From: Seminavis robusta
Lineage: Eukaryota; Bacillariophyta; Bacillariophyceae; Naviculales; Naviculaceae
Length of the DNA stretch: 30,325 nt
NCBI GenBank assembly: GCA_903772945.1
Contig: CAICTM010001382.1
Span: 1 to 30,325 of the forward strand
Reading direction: 5' to 3'
Shown one piece after another: positions 19,457 through 29,309 of the stretch; within the stretch, counting starts at the first letter, position 1, and each line of letters opens with the position of its first letter. The notes beneath the pieces are model-generated. The model worked only from the letters and a program-made list of their open reading frames with translations. It searched no databases and was not told the DNA's origin. The translations under genes and the position numbers were made by a program.

Positions 19457-21115
19457 ATGAATGTCGTTGGTCCCATTAAACCCTCCTCCTCTCTTATTGC
19501 GGGTATCCCAGAAGAAGAATCTTCTTCGAAGAATGCCGCATTCAAACAGATCCAGCTGTATGATGAAGCTCCTCAGGTGGAAATGAGTCTCGACCAGTTT
19601 GAAGTTTACGCCCTGAAGAGACTCAAGGTTAGTTTTCTGTCATTCTTATCATTATCTATGGATGGCTTGACTGGACGTGGCATGAAAATTCCATTATACC
19701 CAAGAACTATTCAACTTATTCTCATACCGTCATGTCTCTACATCTACCTTTGATATGCTCACTTACTTTGATTACCTTTAATCGCTAATTAATAGGTCCT
19801 TCGCAAGCTGGAGCGAGTCATGAACTCACGTACGGCCAATTCCATTGACGGCAAGAATGCTCTCAAAAAGACCATTTCCGAAGAGTTGGAGACTCCGGAA
19901 TTGGACCAAATCTCCCATTTCATTCTCAGAGCCGCCTACAGTCTAGACGAAGAAAAGCGTCGTTGGTTCTTGACTCATGAAACGGCTCTCTTTCGATTCC
20001 GTCTCGAACAGGCAGACCAAAAGGTACTCACCAAATCCTGCAAAATGTTCCAACTGACACCCCTCCATCCCAAGGAGGCCCAGGAAAAAATGCAATTGCT
20101 CAAAATGCTCTTGCCCCATGACAACAATACACGCAGCAGCAATCAAACATTCTACAAGGTTCCCTTTACCCAGGCGTTGGATCTCGTGGCCAAACGACAA
20201 TGCATCGTCGAACGAGGATTTGCCTACATTCCCGCCAGCAAGGTCGTCTCCATTTTGGCCGGCAAGTTTCGCATGCTATTGTCGGCCTCCTTGGCGCACT
20301 TGGCGCAAAATGGCATTTTGGGGGGCAGCAATAGTAGTGAAGCGGAGCGGTTGCATCCTCTGCTCCAAAACATCAACTCGTGTTTGTTGGAAACCGAACC
20401 CATCAGTGAAGAACTCGGCTCTTTCCAGGCATCCATGGTGACACCCGGCAATGTCCCCAAACTGGTCCAGCACATGCCGCTCTGCATGCGCACCATGCAA
20501 ACGGGCCTCCAAAAGGACAAAAAGTTGCGCTATCACGGACGGTTGCAGTACGGACTCTTCCTCAAGGGAGCCGGGTTGTCCTTGGAAGATGCCTTGGTCT
20601 TTTTCCAGCGTTCCTTTAGCAACATGACTGCCGAACAGTGGCAAAAGGAATACTCCTACAGTATTCGTCACACGTACGGCAAGGAGGGACAGAAAAAGAG
20701 TAAATCTGCGTACAACTGTTCGGGGATTATAAACAGTCAACCTCCGTCTCATCCTGGCGATCATCATGGGTGTCCCTACAAGGAGTATGATTCCGACAAG
20801 CTTTCCAAGTTGCTCCAGTCTCTCAAGATTGGCAGTACTCCCGGAGATCGTCAGGCCATTGTTAATTTGCAAAAGAGCAAGCATTACAACTTGGCCTGTT
20901 TGGAACATTTCAAGGTGATGCATCCCAATCAGGAAGCGTTGAAGGACATTTCGGTGGACAATATTGGCAATCATCCCAATGCGTGGTTCCGTGCCAGTTT
21001 GGCCTACAAGGAGTATGAAACGGGCGGTGCTGGGGCTGAGAACAATGAAAAAGAGGGTGCGCTTGTGGCTGGATCTCCCAAGGCCGTGGCCGATGTGGCC
21101 ATGTCGTCGGCGTAA
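19457..21115 (+). CDS. PRIM2: DNA primase large subunit (p58)
   Basis: Two exons, 19457-19627 and 19796-21115, with a 168-bp phase-0 intron. The product is 496 aa. PRIM2 pairs with PRIM1 and DNA polymerase alpha to make the RNA primer. The N-terminal half is helical ('LDQISHFILRAAYSLDEEKRRWFLTHE', a family signature region, residues about 92-120). The C-terminal domain carries four cysteines at residues 287 (MPLCM), 365 (YNCSG), 383 (HGCPY) and 425 (LACLE). These positions nearly coincide with the 4Fe-4S ligands of human PRIM2. Family motifs 'LRYHGRLQYGLFLKGAGLSLEDAL', 'SIRHTYGKEG' and 'HPNAWFRASLAY' are present. The start at 19457 is the first ATG after the TAGC repeat. The C-terminus has an Ala/Glu-rich extension. 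The stop is about 200 bp from the convergent UTP23 stop. Confidence 0.96.
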
Positions 21116-21321
21116 AAGAAGGGAACTTGTGGCGATGGACTATCATCAAGGTTATCTATATAAGACAGCAAATATTATAGCTCAGTGTCGCTTTTGAATA
21201 TATACCGTATGCATAGCGAGGCGCTGTTTGAAAGGTGCAACGAGCAACCATGGCTCTCTTTGTTTGATGATTGTTTGGTTGAGAAGGAAGCAAACTCAAG
21301 CTGCTCAAGACACATTTCTAC

Positions 21322-22248
21322 CTACTTGTCTGATGCTGTTGCTGCAGTTGTATCCCCATTATTGTTTTTCCGCCTCCTTCTCTTTTTGTTGGGATTGTTT
21401 GCCTCGCTATCGCCCTTCTTCGTCTTTTTCTTGCAACTGAGTGGATTGGGTTCCTTGGCCTTGCGTTTTTTCCTCTGTTGATGTTGCTTATTATTATTAT
21501 ACGTTGTATGATTCGCAGTAGAATCTTTTTGTCGTTCTTGTTTGACAATTTGTACCAGCTTCCGTTCTTCTTCTCGAATGACGAGCCCGGTCCATTTTTT
21601 GGTTTCATCCCGCGAGTCTTGTGCTTGTCCCGCTTTGGATGGATTTTCCAACAAGAGGACACTGCCTCGTGCCAATCGAATACAGGGGACGCGTCCTGAT
21701 TTTCGGAGCACATCCAAGAGGGTTTCATCTTGACAGGCCACCAAGTAGTGTCTTCCATTGTGTAAATGGTTGTTATTGTTGTGGTTGTTGTGGTTGGTAG
21801 ATTGTAGTGCCAATTTCAGGATATCCCATCCAGGAGGCCCAATCTGCTCTTCCAAGTCTGGATATACCCTATCCAGCCAATCCTTGGTGGACTTATCCAA
21901 TGAATTCTGTTTGTCTTCTTGTTCCTCTTGATTTTCCAGCAACACTTGACATTCTCTTCTGGCCCATTGAATGGTTTCTTGAAACAACTCTGCTTGTTCT
22001 TTATTGCTAGTATCATTACTGGCCTGTTTGAGTTTTGCCAATTCTTGGAGACAGGAACTGGTGGTATACAGGGTAAAGGCATCATGCTGCAGCATTTTAT
22101 CCAGTCGCTCTCGAAGGGGGAACTTGTACTTGAGCATTGCCACCAAAAAGGTTCCATCAAGCAGAACGTGATAGGGAGGTCGAAAGCCCTGAGTGCGAGC
22201 AAAGAACTGAAGCGTCTTGCGGGCTGCTTTGGAGCGACCGTGTCTCAT
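21322..22248 (-). CDS. UTP23: rRNA-processing protein UTP23 (PIN-domain family)
   Basis: Single exon, ATG at 22248, 308 aa. UTP23 is a nucleolar small-subunit processome factor that helps release snR30/U17 snoRNA. The N-terminus 'MRHGRSKAARKTLQFF', then 'PYHVLLDGTFL' with the conserved Asp31, 'LREQL'-like 'LRERLDKMLQ', 'TTSSCLQELAKL' and 'HYLVACQDETLLDVLRK' followed by 'GVP'-like 'GRVPCIRL' match UTP23 rather than FCF1/UTP24. A family-atypical Asn/His-rich insertion (residues about 152-164) and a Gln/Glu-rich stretch lie inside the PIN domain. The C-terminal 90 residues are Lys/Arg-rich with nuclear or nucleolar localisation-like runs (KKRKAK, KKRRRRK). Most PIN active-site acids cannot be placed confidently, in line with UTP23 being regarded as catalytically inactive. 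Confidence 0.9.
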   Translation of the reverse strand: MRHGRSKAARKTLQFFARTQGFRPPYHVLLDGTFLVAMLKYKFPLRERLDKMLQHDAFTLYTTSSCLQELAKLKQASNDTSNKEQAELFQETIQWARRECQVLLENQEEQEDKQNSLDKSTKDWLDRVYPDLEEQIGPPGWDILKLALQSTNHNNHNNNNHLHNGRHYLVACQDETLLDVLRKSGRVPCIRLARGSVLLLENPSKAGQAQDSRDETKKWTGLVIREEERKLVQIVKQERQKDSTANHTTYNNNKQHQQRKKRKAKEPNPLSCKKKTKKGDSEANNPNKKRRRRKNNNGDTTAATASDK

Positions 22249-22578
22249 CTTGTACTATCTTATTGCTGAATTCAGAAAAATGTTGTAGTACTTTGAGTTG
22301 TTGCAAAGTGTCCTTGTTTACATGTTCTTGATGGAGAAGAACGGACGAAAATGAAACAACGCACAGAGTGATCGATTTTGAAGGAAAATGAGTGGAGGGA
22401 GACACTCGTGACTACCTTCAAGTTCAGTCATTCGTTTCATTTTTACTTTTAGAAAAAGTAAAGTTCGTCTTTCAGCAGCAAACACGACAACACCAACTCG
22501 TTGTCTCGATCATCGTCTCCACCACCTTGGGCATCAAACCAAGACCTGCCCACACTGGTATCCTCAAGCAACACAACA
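22249..22578. promoter_or_regulatory. Divergent UTP23 / Get1-like promoter region
   Basis: 330 bp between two divergent start codons. No repeats or clear elements are seen. Confidence 0.35.
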
Positions 22579-23208
22579 ATGGCAATCATTCCACATCCTC
22601 CCATTGTTTGGGAACAGGTCCGAGTAGTGGACTTGTTCTTTCTGCTGGCACTGGGGTCAGTTACCGAGTTGATCTTTCGCGGCAGTGTCTTGATGCTGAA
22701 GTTGAAACCGGCCTCGTTAAAACAAAAGGAAAACTTGTTCCACAAGTGCGGATACGATACCGATCTGCTGCGAAAAAAGGGACCTTCGGCATTTGTCGAG
22801 ACGAGCAAGAGCGAACGACAATTGTTGGCACTGGACAGAGAACTCCAAAAAATCTATCAACAACGACAAGCCCAACGAGAATCCGCCGACAAGCTATTCA
22901 AAAACTTGCGCAATGTACTCGGGGCAATCGTCTTTATCCTCTATTTGGGAGTCCCCATCGTATCCTTTTCCTCCGTGGACTCCACGTCGTTGATCGAAAA
23001 GGAATCCATCTTGGCGCCGCTCTTGTTTCCCATTTCCGTCATGGGCATGGGATTTCGAATCAGCAAATGGGGACTCGCTCTTGGGAATGACGCTAACGCG
23101 GTAGAAGTACTGGGAGAGTCACTGTCGGCACTGATCCCGTTCTGGGCAGCCTCCAGTTTTGTCGCTCAAGTCATGGATGGAGTCGAGTACTTGATGCTGG
23201 TGGGCTAA
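22579..23208 (+). CDS. Get1/WRB-like (Oxa1-superfamily) membrane protein
   Basis: Single exon, 209 aa from the ATG at 22579; the frame is open upstream but has no earlier ATG. The layout is hydrophobic segment 1 (residues about 16-36), a charged cytosolic stretch with a predicted coiled coil (about 72-112, 'SKSERQLLALDRELQKIYQQ'), then hydrophobic segment 2 (about 112-131) and one or two more near 145-165 and 182-198. This order of one TM, a coiled coil and two TMs is that of Get1/WRB, the ER receptor subunit that receives tail-anchored proteins from Get3. TMCO1 and EMC3 share the fold and are the main alternatives. Assignment is by architecture and a weak resemblance around the coiled coil, so it is moderate. 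The stop is convergent with the ABC1-like gene. Confidence 0.5.
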   Translation: MAIIPHPPIVWEQVRVVDLFFLLALGSVTELIFRGSVLMLKLKPASLKQKENLFHKCGYDTDLLRKKGPSAFVETSKSERQLLALDRELQKIYQQRQAQRESADKLFKNLRNVLGAIVFILYLGVPIVSFSSVDSTSLIEKESILAPLLFPISVMGMGFRISKWGLALGNDANAVEVLGESLSALIPFWAASSFVAQVMDGVEYLMLVG

Positions 23209-23606
23209 AAAGTACACTCCACCCAGGTATAAACACAACGGACTGATCCCAGCAATCTGCTTGCCGTAGATCTGCTCTGCGGAGGACAAATAAAGTTGAA
23301 GGCAATAGCTGCTGAAGTTGTTGCCATACCATTCGGTTGGACCAGGCCATGCAACAGCAGTCCACTTTCCCCAAGAATGATTCGATTCAATCTACAAACA
23401 TACCAAATAATATGAAAGACCAGTTACTGTTCTTTGCTTTATTTATTTGTACATGTATTGTGTATGCTGGCCTATGTTCTAGTTGCTGTGTTCTCGCATT
23501 GCATTCTGCTTGCTTTCCTTTCTTTGATTATGTACATGATTCCGTGTCACCCTTCCTTCTATAGCTACCGGTGGCGGTAGCAAGCAAGGGCATCTAGCTA
23601 GAGCAT
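23209..23606. other. Convergent intergenic region, no gene seen
   Basis: 398 bp holding the 3' ends of the Get1-like gene (+) and the ABC1-like kinase gene (-). The T-rich, Cys/Phe-coding open frame near 23412-23564 has no convincing features. Confidence 0.5.
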
Positions 23607-26493
23607 CTAGAGCACACGGTTCACAGAGGACAGTCGGCCCAACACACGACGAATTCCACGTTGCACAAGCTCCGCCACAATCGAGTCCAGTTGAGCCCGT
23701 TCCTCCTCATTTAGCTCCGACAGAGCTGCGTCCAACTCGGCGGAAAACTCGGTCGTTTGCGAGCTCGATCCTCGTACTTGCGAAACAATCGAACTGGCCG
23801 CGTCTACCACTTGTTGCGCCGTATCGGAACTCAAAATGTCGCTTCGGCCAAAAGCTCCCGATCGCAACGCTGTCAGCACAAGCTCGGCAGTCTTGGCGCT
23901 CAACACGCCTTCGCCCTTGACAAAGGCGGCCACATCCTCTCCAAAGAATTCACGGGCACCGTCGCTCAAACTAATCGCGTAGACTTCCTCATCTTGATCC
24001 AGTTTCGGAGCCACGGCATTCGTCAAGTCCGACCAGGTCATGACCGCCACCGAGGGCCGTCCGAGACCATCGTCGCCACTACCACTGGGCAGCAAAAACG
24101 GAAGTGGGATATCATCCAGTTTGGGGGTGGGTGGTAAAATGTCACCCAAAAAGGGAAGTGCCGGTGGTCGTGGAGGAGTAAACGCAATCAAGGCTTCGTT
24201 GGCTGCCTTGCGAAACAATTGTCGAGACAGAACGTCCAAGATGGTATCCACTTCGGGTTCCAAAAGACGGCGCAAACTCTCGGCCCGGTCGGACAGAATA
24301 AACTTGAGTCCCTTGGCAAACGAAAGACCATCTTCGGGGACAGCATCCAGGTCCACAAAGGCGGCACCTTCCTTGGCCACGGTCGATCCGGCAGCGTTGT
24401 TCAGAAGCGATAGCAATCGGGAGAGCTTGAGGCCCTGAGTGTCGTCCAAATCGTTATCTCCAGTGTACAAGACTTCTTGCAATGCTCGTTGAATCTCGGG
24501 ACGATCTTCCGACAGCAACTTTCGGCTGATGAAGGGAAAAGACTCCATGATGATTCCATAGTTGGGGTTTCCAGTCAGTGCTACTCCTTCCAGTGTGACA
24601 ATGGCTCTTCCAAGAATGGCAAAGTAGGGTGGAATGGAAAACGGAATATCGTTGAGGACTGTCAAAGCGTCCTGTGTCATGGCTTGGAATCCTCCCACCT
24701 GACTTTGCATATTGCTGACATCTTCCATCCCGTACAGCTTTCGTAACTCCTCTTCGTACTTTTTGGCTCCTCCTCCTTTGACATACGGACTCAGGGCCTT
24801 GTCCATGAGGGGAATAACCGATGCTCGGTTGGTATCCTCGGGTAGGATCTTTAATTTGATGAAATCATCTACCAAGTTGGCATAGTCCTTGTTGGCCAAA
24901 TGAATTACGGCTGAAATCATGTTGTCGCGATCAGCGGGGCCAATGCTGGCCATGAGCCCGCAATCAATGAGAGCAACCTTGTGGCCCTCTTCCGTTGGTT
25001 CATTCAGGTACAAGATATTTCCAGGGTGGGGATCTAGAGAGCAGGTATAAATGTGAATCAGCACCATTGTGGACAAACAGAAAGTGAGTTTGTTGTTTCA
25101 ACGAAGGCCAAGCATTATCTCGACACGGAGGGGGACTTACCCGCATGGAAGAACCCTGAAACATAGAAGCAGTCGAAGAGCAGACGAGAGAATGGGAGTT
25201 GAGTGCACCGAGTCCATTGCATCCTTGGTTTGTTTCACATTGCTGAGCTAACTTACCCTCTGAAAACAACTGCACCAGGAATGCCTCTTGTGCATAGGGA
25301 GTGACTTCTGCAATTTGTTCCTTACTGCACTCACTAAGTTTCTTTCCCTCCATCCATTCACTGACCAAGATTCGTCGTGTACAGAGTTCCTCGAATACAT
25401 TGGGCACGACGACTCCTTGAATATTGTTGTCAATAAGAATCTGTCTCAATCGTTGTTGATTTTGTGCTTCGTTGTTGAAATCCAGTTCGGTGTAAAATCC
25501 AATACTCCACTCGTTCAAGAGGGCCACATAGTTGGTTCGTTGTTGTGGTGCAAATCGTTCTACGAGTCCTTGAAAGACTTCGGCAGCTCTTCGCAGCACG
25601 TACAAGTCTTTGGATACAGTTCCCAAGACCTCGGGTCTTTGTACCTTGACGGCCACTTTGGTATCCTTTCCGTCATTCAAAGTTGCCAGATAAACCTGTG
25701 CCAGACTGGCAGCCGCCACGGGTTCCTCTGATATGGACGTAAAGAACTGTCCCAATGGTCCTCCCAGTTCTCGTTCAATCTGTTCTACGGCAATCGTAGT
25801 ATCAAATGGCACCACGGAATCTTGTAGCTTGGCCAATTCATCCAACGTCGGCTGCGGCAATACATCGGGTCGTACCGACATCATTTGTCCCGCCTTGATA
25901 AAGGTAGCTCCCAGATCTTGCAAATCAACGCGTGCCTGTTTGCTGAGTGCCGGAATTTCCTTGTCCTGTATTTTTCCATCCCGAATGAACAAGGTGGTCA
26001 ATTTGGTGAGAAAGGGTACCGCCTTGCCGACGAATTCTCCCCATCGTCGATTCAGTGCTCCCCGTTCCTTATCCCAGTATTTTTCAATGAGATCCTTGTC
26101 GTAGACCCGCGGCAACCCTTCGTCGTCGAGTTCTGCAGCGGCATTGCTATCGAGTGAAATGTAGCTCTTATCCACATCGGGTGCTTCCAGTGTTTTCATG
26201 GATACAGCAGCATTAACGGCAGCCGTGGCCATGGCGGCTGCCGAAGCTACCCCCGAATTGGTGAAACGATCGGCAAAGGATGGGCTGTCGTCGGTGCTTC
26301 CATTGATTGGCTCGTTGTTCTTTTGTTCCGTCTTGCTTTCGTCCATGGTGGAAGCAAACAGCAGTGTCGACATTTGTTGGTGGTGAGATGCTGTAACCGG
26401 GACAGTGTTGGAAGTCGTGGTGAATGCGGCAGCATTGTCGGCAGACCACGCCAGCACCAATGCTGCTGCGAGTGCTACGGACGAGTATTTCAT
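23607..26493 (-). CDS. Plastid-targeted ABC1/ADCK/UbiB-family kinase-like protein
   Basis: Three exons: 26493-25257, 25155-25141 (15 nt) and 25033-23607. The introns are 101 and 107 bp, both phase 1. The product is 892 aa. The N-terminus is a signal peptide ending 'ADNAAA|FTTT', the ASAFAP-type site used for import into complex red-derived plastids, followed by a Ser/Thr/Ala-rich transit stretch. Family motifs: KxGQ (KAGQ, residues 200-203), the Ala-rich loop AAASLAQVY (about 260-268), VAVK lysine (283), ExD (ELD), and 'HADPHPGN' (416-423), then 'LIDCG' (439-443, metal-binding Asp). The 15-nt exon supplies most of FFHA directly before the catalytic Asp, and the motif only appears after splicing. 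Plastid homologues sit in plastoglobules and affect prenylquinone metabolism. The long C-terminal extension (from about residue 620) is not part of the kinase core and is unrecognised. Confidence 0.9.
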
Positions 26494-27067
26494 AATTAGT
26501 TGTTCTGCTGCTTGTGTTCTTTATTCCTTTTCTTTCACTCTTTGTCGTTTCAATTTTGTGCTTTCAGTGTGATCTAGAAAACAGGTCCGAAGCTACGAGA
26601 GCTTGTGTTATGGCAACCAAATCAAATCGAAGCAAAAGCAAGCTCTGACTGCTGATTCATTCAATCCTTTTGGGTTGCCAGCATAGATTATTTGCAAGAG
26701 GGAGCTGATGACTATAGACAAAAAAGGTACCGACGCAGAACAATTGAAGAGTGCTGTCGTTGCCAAATTGTGAGCTGTTGTTGGAGGCAATTGTGGGAAA
26801 TCGCCACGTCACCCATTTGATCCCGAAAGTTCTTTCGAAGTCCAGCAAGAGTCACGAGAATCCGCGATTGACCAGAATGTTTGGTGGCATCACCCGACCA
26901 TGCATGTTCCTTTGTCTTCATTCTTCCTGTCTTTCTGTCTACTAGCTAGTAGGGTCAGCAGTTGGTTGGTTGCTATCAGAGAGCTGTTGTGGTGGTCTAT
27001 TATCTGGTTGATATCTTCCAGTTGTCAGTTGTCAGAATAGATACGGTACAGTTGATACTATATCAGA
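26494..27067. promoter_or_regulatory. Divergent region between ABC1-like kinase and ankyrin genes
   Basis: 574 bp between divergent start codons. It includes CCACGTCACC (ACGTCA at 26806-26811), a G-box/CRE-like word. Short open frames here do not start at convincing ATGs and resemble nothing known. Confidence 0.4.
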
Positions 27068-28159
27068 ATGAAAGGCCCCACATTGTACCGATTGGCCACC
27101 GAACGACAGTACGATCGCATGGTGACACATCTACAAGACCGGCCACAAGATATCTATTGGTGTGATCACTACGGTTCCACAGCACTGCATTTACTGTGCC
27201 AAGTTCACGTACGAGATATTGAGCGTCCCCTGCTGTTGGCTATTCAAGCCATTGTCCAACAAGATCCGACTCTGATTGGTCAACCCAATCAGGCCACTTG
27301 CACTCCTCTGCATTATGCCGCCGAAAAACGACTGGTATGGGGCAATCACTACTATCGCAGTGGCGAACTCGTCTTGATGCTCCTACGAGAGTACCCTCAA
27401 GCCGTCTCGATACGGACCAAAACGGGAACTGGCAAAACTCCCTTTCATGTGGCCTGCGAAGCCAACGCCGATGCACGAGTCCTCAAGGCCATGCTACTCA
27501 TACATCCTGGACTCGCCACGGAACCATTCGTCAAACGAGATGTCTACAGTCTCGCCGAAAATCCATTGCAAATCCTATGGGGACACAGTAGTATGAATCA
27601 TCCCAACAATACGCAGACACACGAAAAAATGGCACTCTTGGTACGGGCGGCGCATTATGGAACCGTCGATGATGCCTGTCATGACGATCATCATTCCAAA
27701 ATTAGACTTGTCAGCGCCGCCTGTTCCGTACGGTGTCCACAGGCGTACTTTTTGCATTTACTGCAAGAATATCGACAAGAAATATTTGAACTCGATGAAC
27801 CAAGACAATTGTTGCCACTCCATTACGCCGTATCCAATGCATCGGTAGATTCACAACCTTACACACAGTTTGTGCTGGAATCCCTCTTGGAAGTGTATCC
27901 CGATGCGGCAGCGGTACCCAATGAAGAAGGACGGTTGCCACTCCATGTCGCACTTATGGATTCCAAACTCACGTGGCACAAAGGAGGGATTCAAGAACTT
28001 GTCTATGCTTACCCCAGTGCCTTGACAGTACCAGATCCCATACATCACTTGTTGCCATTCCTGGCATCGGCGTATAATGCATTGGAGAGCATGTTGCATC
28101 TATCCACAACCTACGAGTTGTTGAGGGCGGCACCAGATGTCATGGAAAGATTGTGGTGA
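27068..28159 (+). CDS. Ankyrin-repeat protein, diatom type
   Basis: Single exon, 363 aa, ATG at 27068. Ankyrin signatures recur: 'GSTALHLLCQ', 'ATCTPLHYAAEKRL', 'GKTPFHVACEAN', 'RQLLPLHYAVSNA' and 'EGRLPLHVALMD'. Each is followed by a helix such as 'ELVLMLLREYPQAV' or 'VLESLLEVYPDAA'. The spacing is irregular and the second helix often ends 'YP-x-A', as in the large diatom ankyrin families. No signal peptide, membrane segment or extra domain is present. The function is probably protein-protein interaction; no partner can be named. The gene separates the ABC1-like kinase from its broken partial copy. Confidence 0.82.
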   Translation: MKGPTLYRLATERQYDRMVTHLQDRPQDIYWCDHYGSTALHLLCQVHVRDIERPLLLAIQAIVQQDPTLIGQPNQATCTPLHYAAEKRLVWGNHYYRSGELVLMLLREYPQAVSIRTKTGTGKTPFHVACEANADARVLKAMLLIHPGLATEPFVKRDVYSLAENPLQILWGHSSMNHPNNTQTHEKMALLVRAAHYGTVDDACHDDHHSKIRLVSAACSVRCPQAYFLHLLQEYRQEIFELDEPRQLLPLHYAVSNASVDSQPYTQFVLESLLEVYPDAAAVPNEEGRLPLHVALMDSKLTWHKGGIQELVYAYPSALTVPDPIHHLLPFLASAYNALESMLHLSTTYELLRAAPDVMERLW

Positions 28160-28180
28160 TCAACCAGACAACCTGCAAAT

Positions 28181-28198
28181 CCATCCATCCATCCATCC
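28181..28198. repeat. CCAT tetranucleotide repeat
   Basis: Four to five CCAT units just after the ankyrin gene stop, in the presumed 3' UTR. Confidence 0.8.
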
Positions 28199-28521
28199 GT
28201 CAGCATGGCTAAATTGCGGGATCACTTACTTACTTGATGGAGGGCTTGCATGTTTACCTGCATTTGTGAATTGTGGCTCCTGTTTTTCCGTCGTTTTGAT
28301 TTCTGTAGTATAAAAAGGCACAATAGAGTTTACAGAATCCCAAGTCTGGATTAGTCCTGGTAAAGATGTGGCTACATGACTAAGTCAGTCTCGTTTGCTG
28401 TGCTGTTTGCCCTTTTATTCCAATCACACATGGCAGGAGCAACGCTCGCAACGCTCGCAAGTCTCTTCAGGTGGCTTTCGTAGCTCGTCACTATGCATGG
28501 CCAGCTGCAGTCGTACCATAC
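28199..28521. other. Intergenic stretch, no gene seen
   Basis: Follows the ankyrin gene. It contains a TATA-like 'gtataaaaagg' at about 28308-28318 but no supported gene downstream on the plus strand. Confidence 0.4.
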
Positions 28522-28813
28522 CCCAGTATTTTTCAGTGAGATCCTTGACGTAGACCCGTGGCAATCCTTCGTCATTGAGTTCCGCCGGGGCATTGGAGTG
28601 GAGTGAAATGTAGCTCTTATCCACGTCAGGTGCTCCCAGTGTTTTCATGGAGATGGTGGCATTGACAGCGGCGATAGGCATACGGCTGCCAAAGCTACAA
28701 CAGAATTGGTGAATCGATCGGCAAAGGATGGGCTGTCCTTGGTGCTTCCGTCCATTGGTTCCTTTGTCTTTTGTTCCGTCATGCTTTCTTCCATGGTGGA
28801 TGCAAACAGCAGT
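28522..28813 (-). pseudogene. Broken partial copy of the plastid ABC1-like kinase gene (N-terminal region only)
   Basis: This 292-bp segment aligns end to end with 26073-26365 (293 bp) of the ABC1-like gene and has the same orientation. It covers parental residues about 44-141, from 'LLFASTM' through 'SPSFADRFTNS', 'SMKT', 'APDVDKSYISL' and 'DEGLPRVY' to 'EKYW'. A net one-base loss near 28676-28680 shifts the frame between 'ADRFTNS' and 'SMKT'. The copy has no signal peptide and no kinase core: homology stops abruptly on both sides. Third-position and replacement changes are both visible, so the copy is not recent. It lies about 2 kb upstream of its parent, beyond the ankyrin gene, and is most simply a degraded remnant of a local duplication. 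Confidence 0.85.
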
Positions 28814-29309
28814 AGCTTGCAGCTCTGTTGGCCGTACGGTAGGTAAGGCGGTGGACCTTCTCGCAATCATTCCTTAGAGTCTTCTTTGTGGAATTAAAAG
28901 CATCAACGAATCTGAAATGGTTACTAATGCTTTGATTGGATCATTCGGGACGCAATAATACTTGAAACGTCGCCGTAGAGGTGAACTGCTTTCGCGTGGC
29001 AACGGCGAAAGATCCGAAAAGAAGAGGGAAAAGATGCGTGGTAATCGCAGTACAAGCCCAGCAAGATATCCCAACCATGCTCAGTCGCGACCATACCAAG
29101 AGCACAATGTTCAAGGCAAGAAGCAACAGTGGAGAGTATCTTGCTTGATCATTGCTGCTCGTTCGCTGTCAACATCCCAAGATTTTCCAAGTGGCGAGGA
29201 CAACCCTGTTCTATTACAGTATCCGTTTTGCTACCGTACATGTTCTTTGATTGAGAGCTGAACAAAAGAACAAAACCGTTGCTTTATTGAAGAAATACCC
29301 TCATCAACC
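28814..29309. other. Intergenic stretch upstream of the cysteine-rich membrane protein, no gene seen
   Basis: 496 bp. An Arg-rich plus-strand frame here begins at a TTG and shows no family features. The part next to 29310 probably holds the promoter and 5' UTR of the next gene. Confidence 0.4.

Noticed and set aside
21153..21165. TATA-like sequence (tctatataagac) after PRIM2
   Set aside because: No plus-strand gene follows; it lies in the convergent 3' region between PRIM2 and UTP23.
28962..29261. Arg-rich plus-strand frame of about 100 codons
   Set aside because: It starts at a TTG, has no family features and sits in the upstream region of the cysteine-rich membrane protein.
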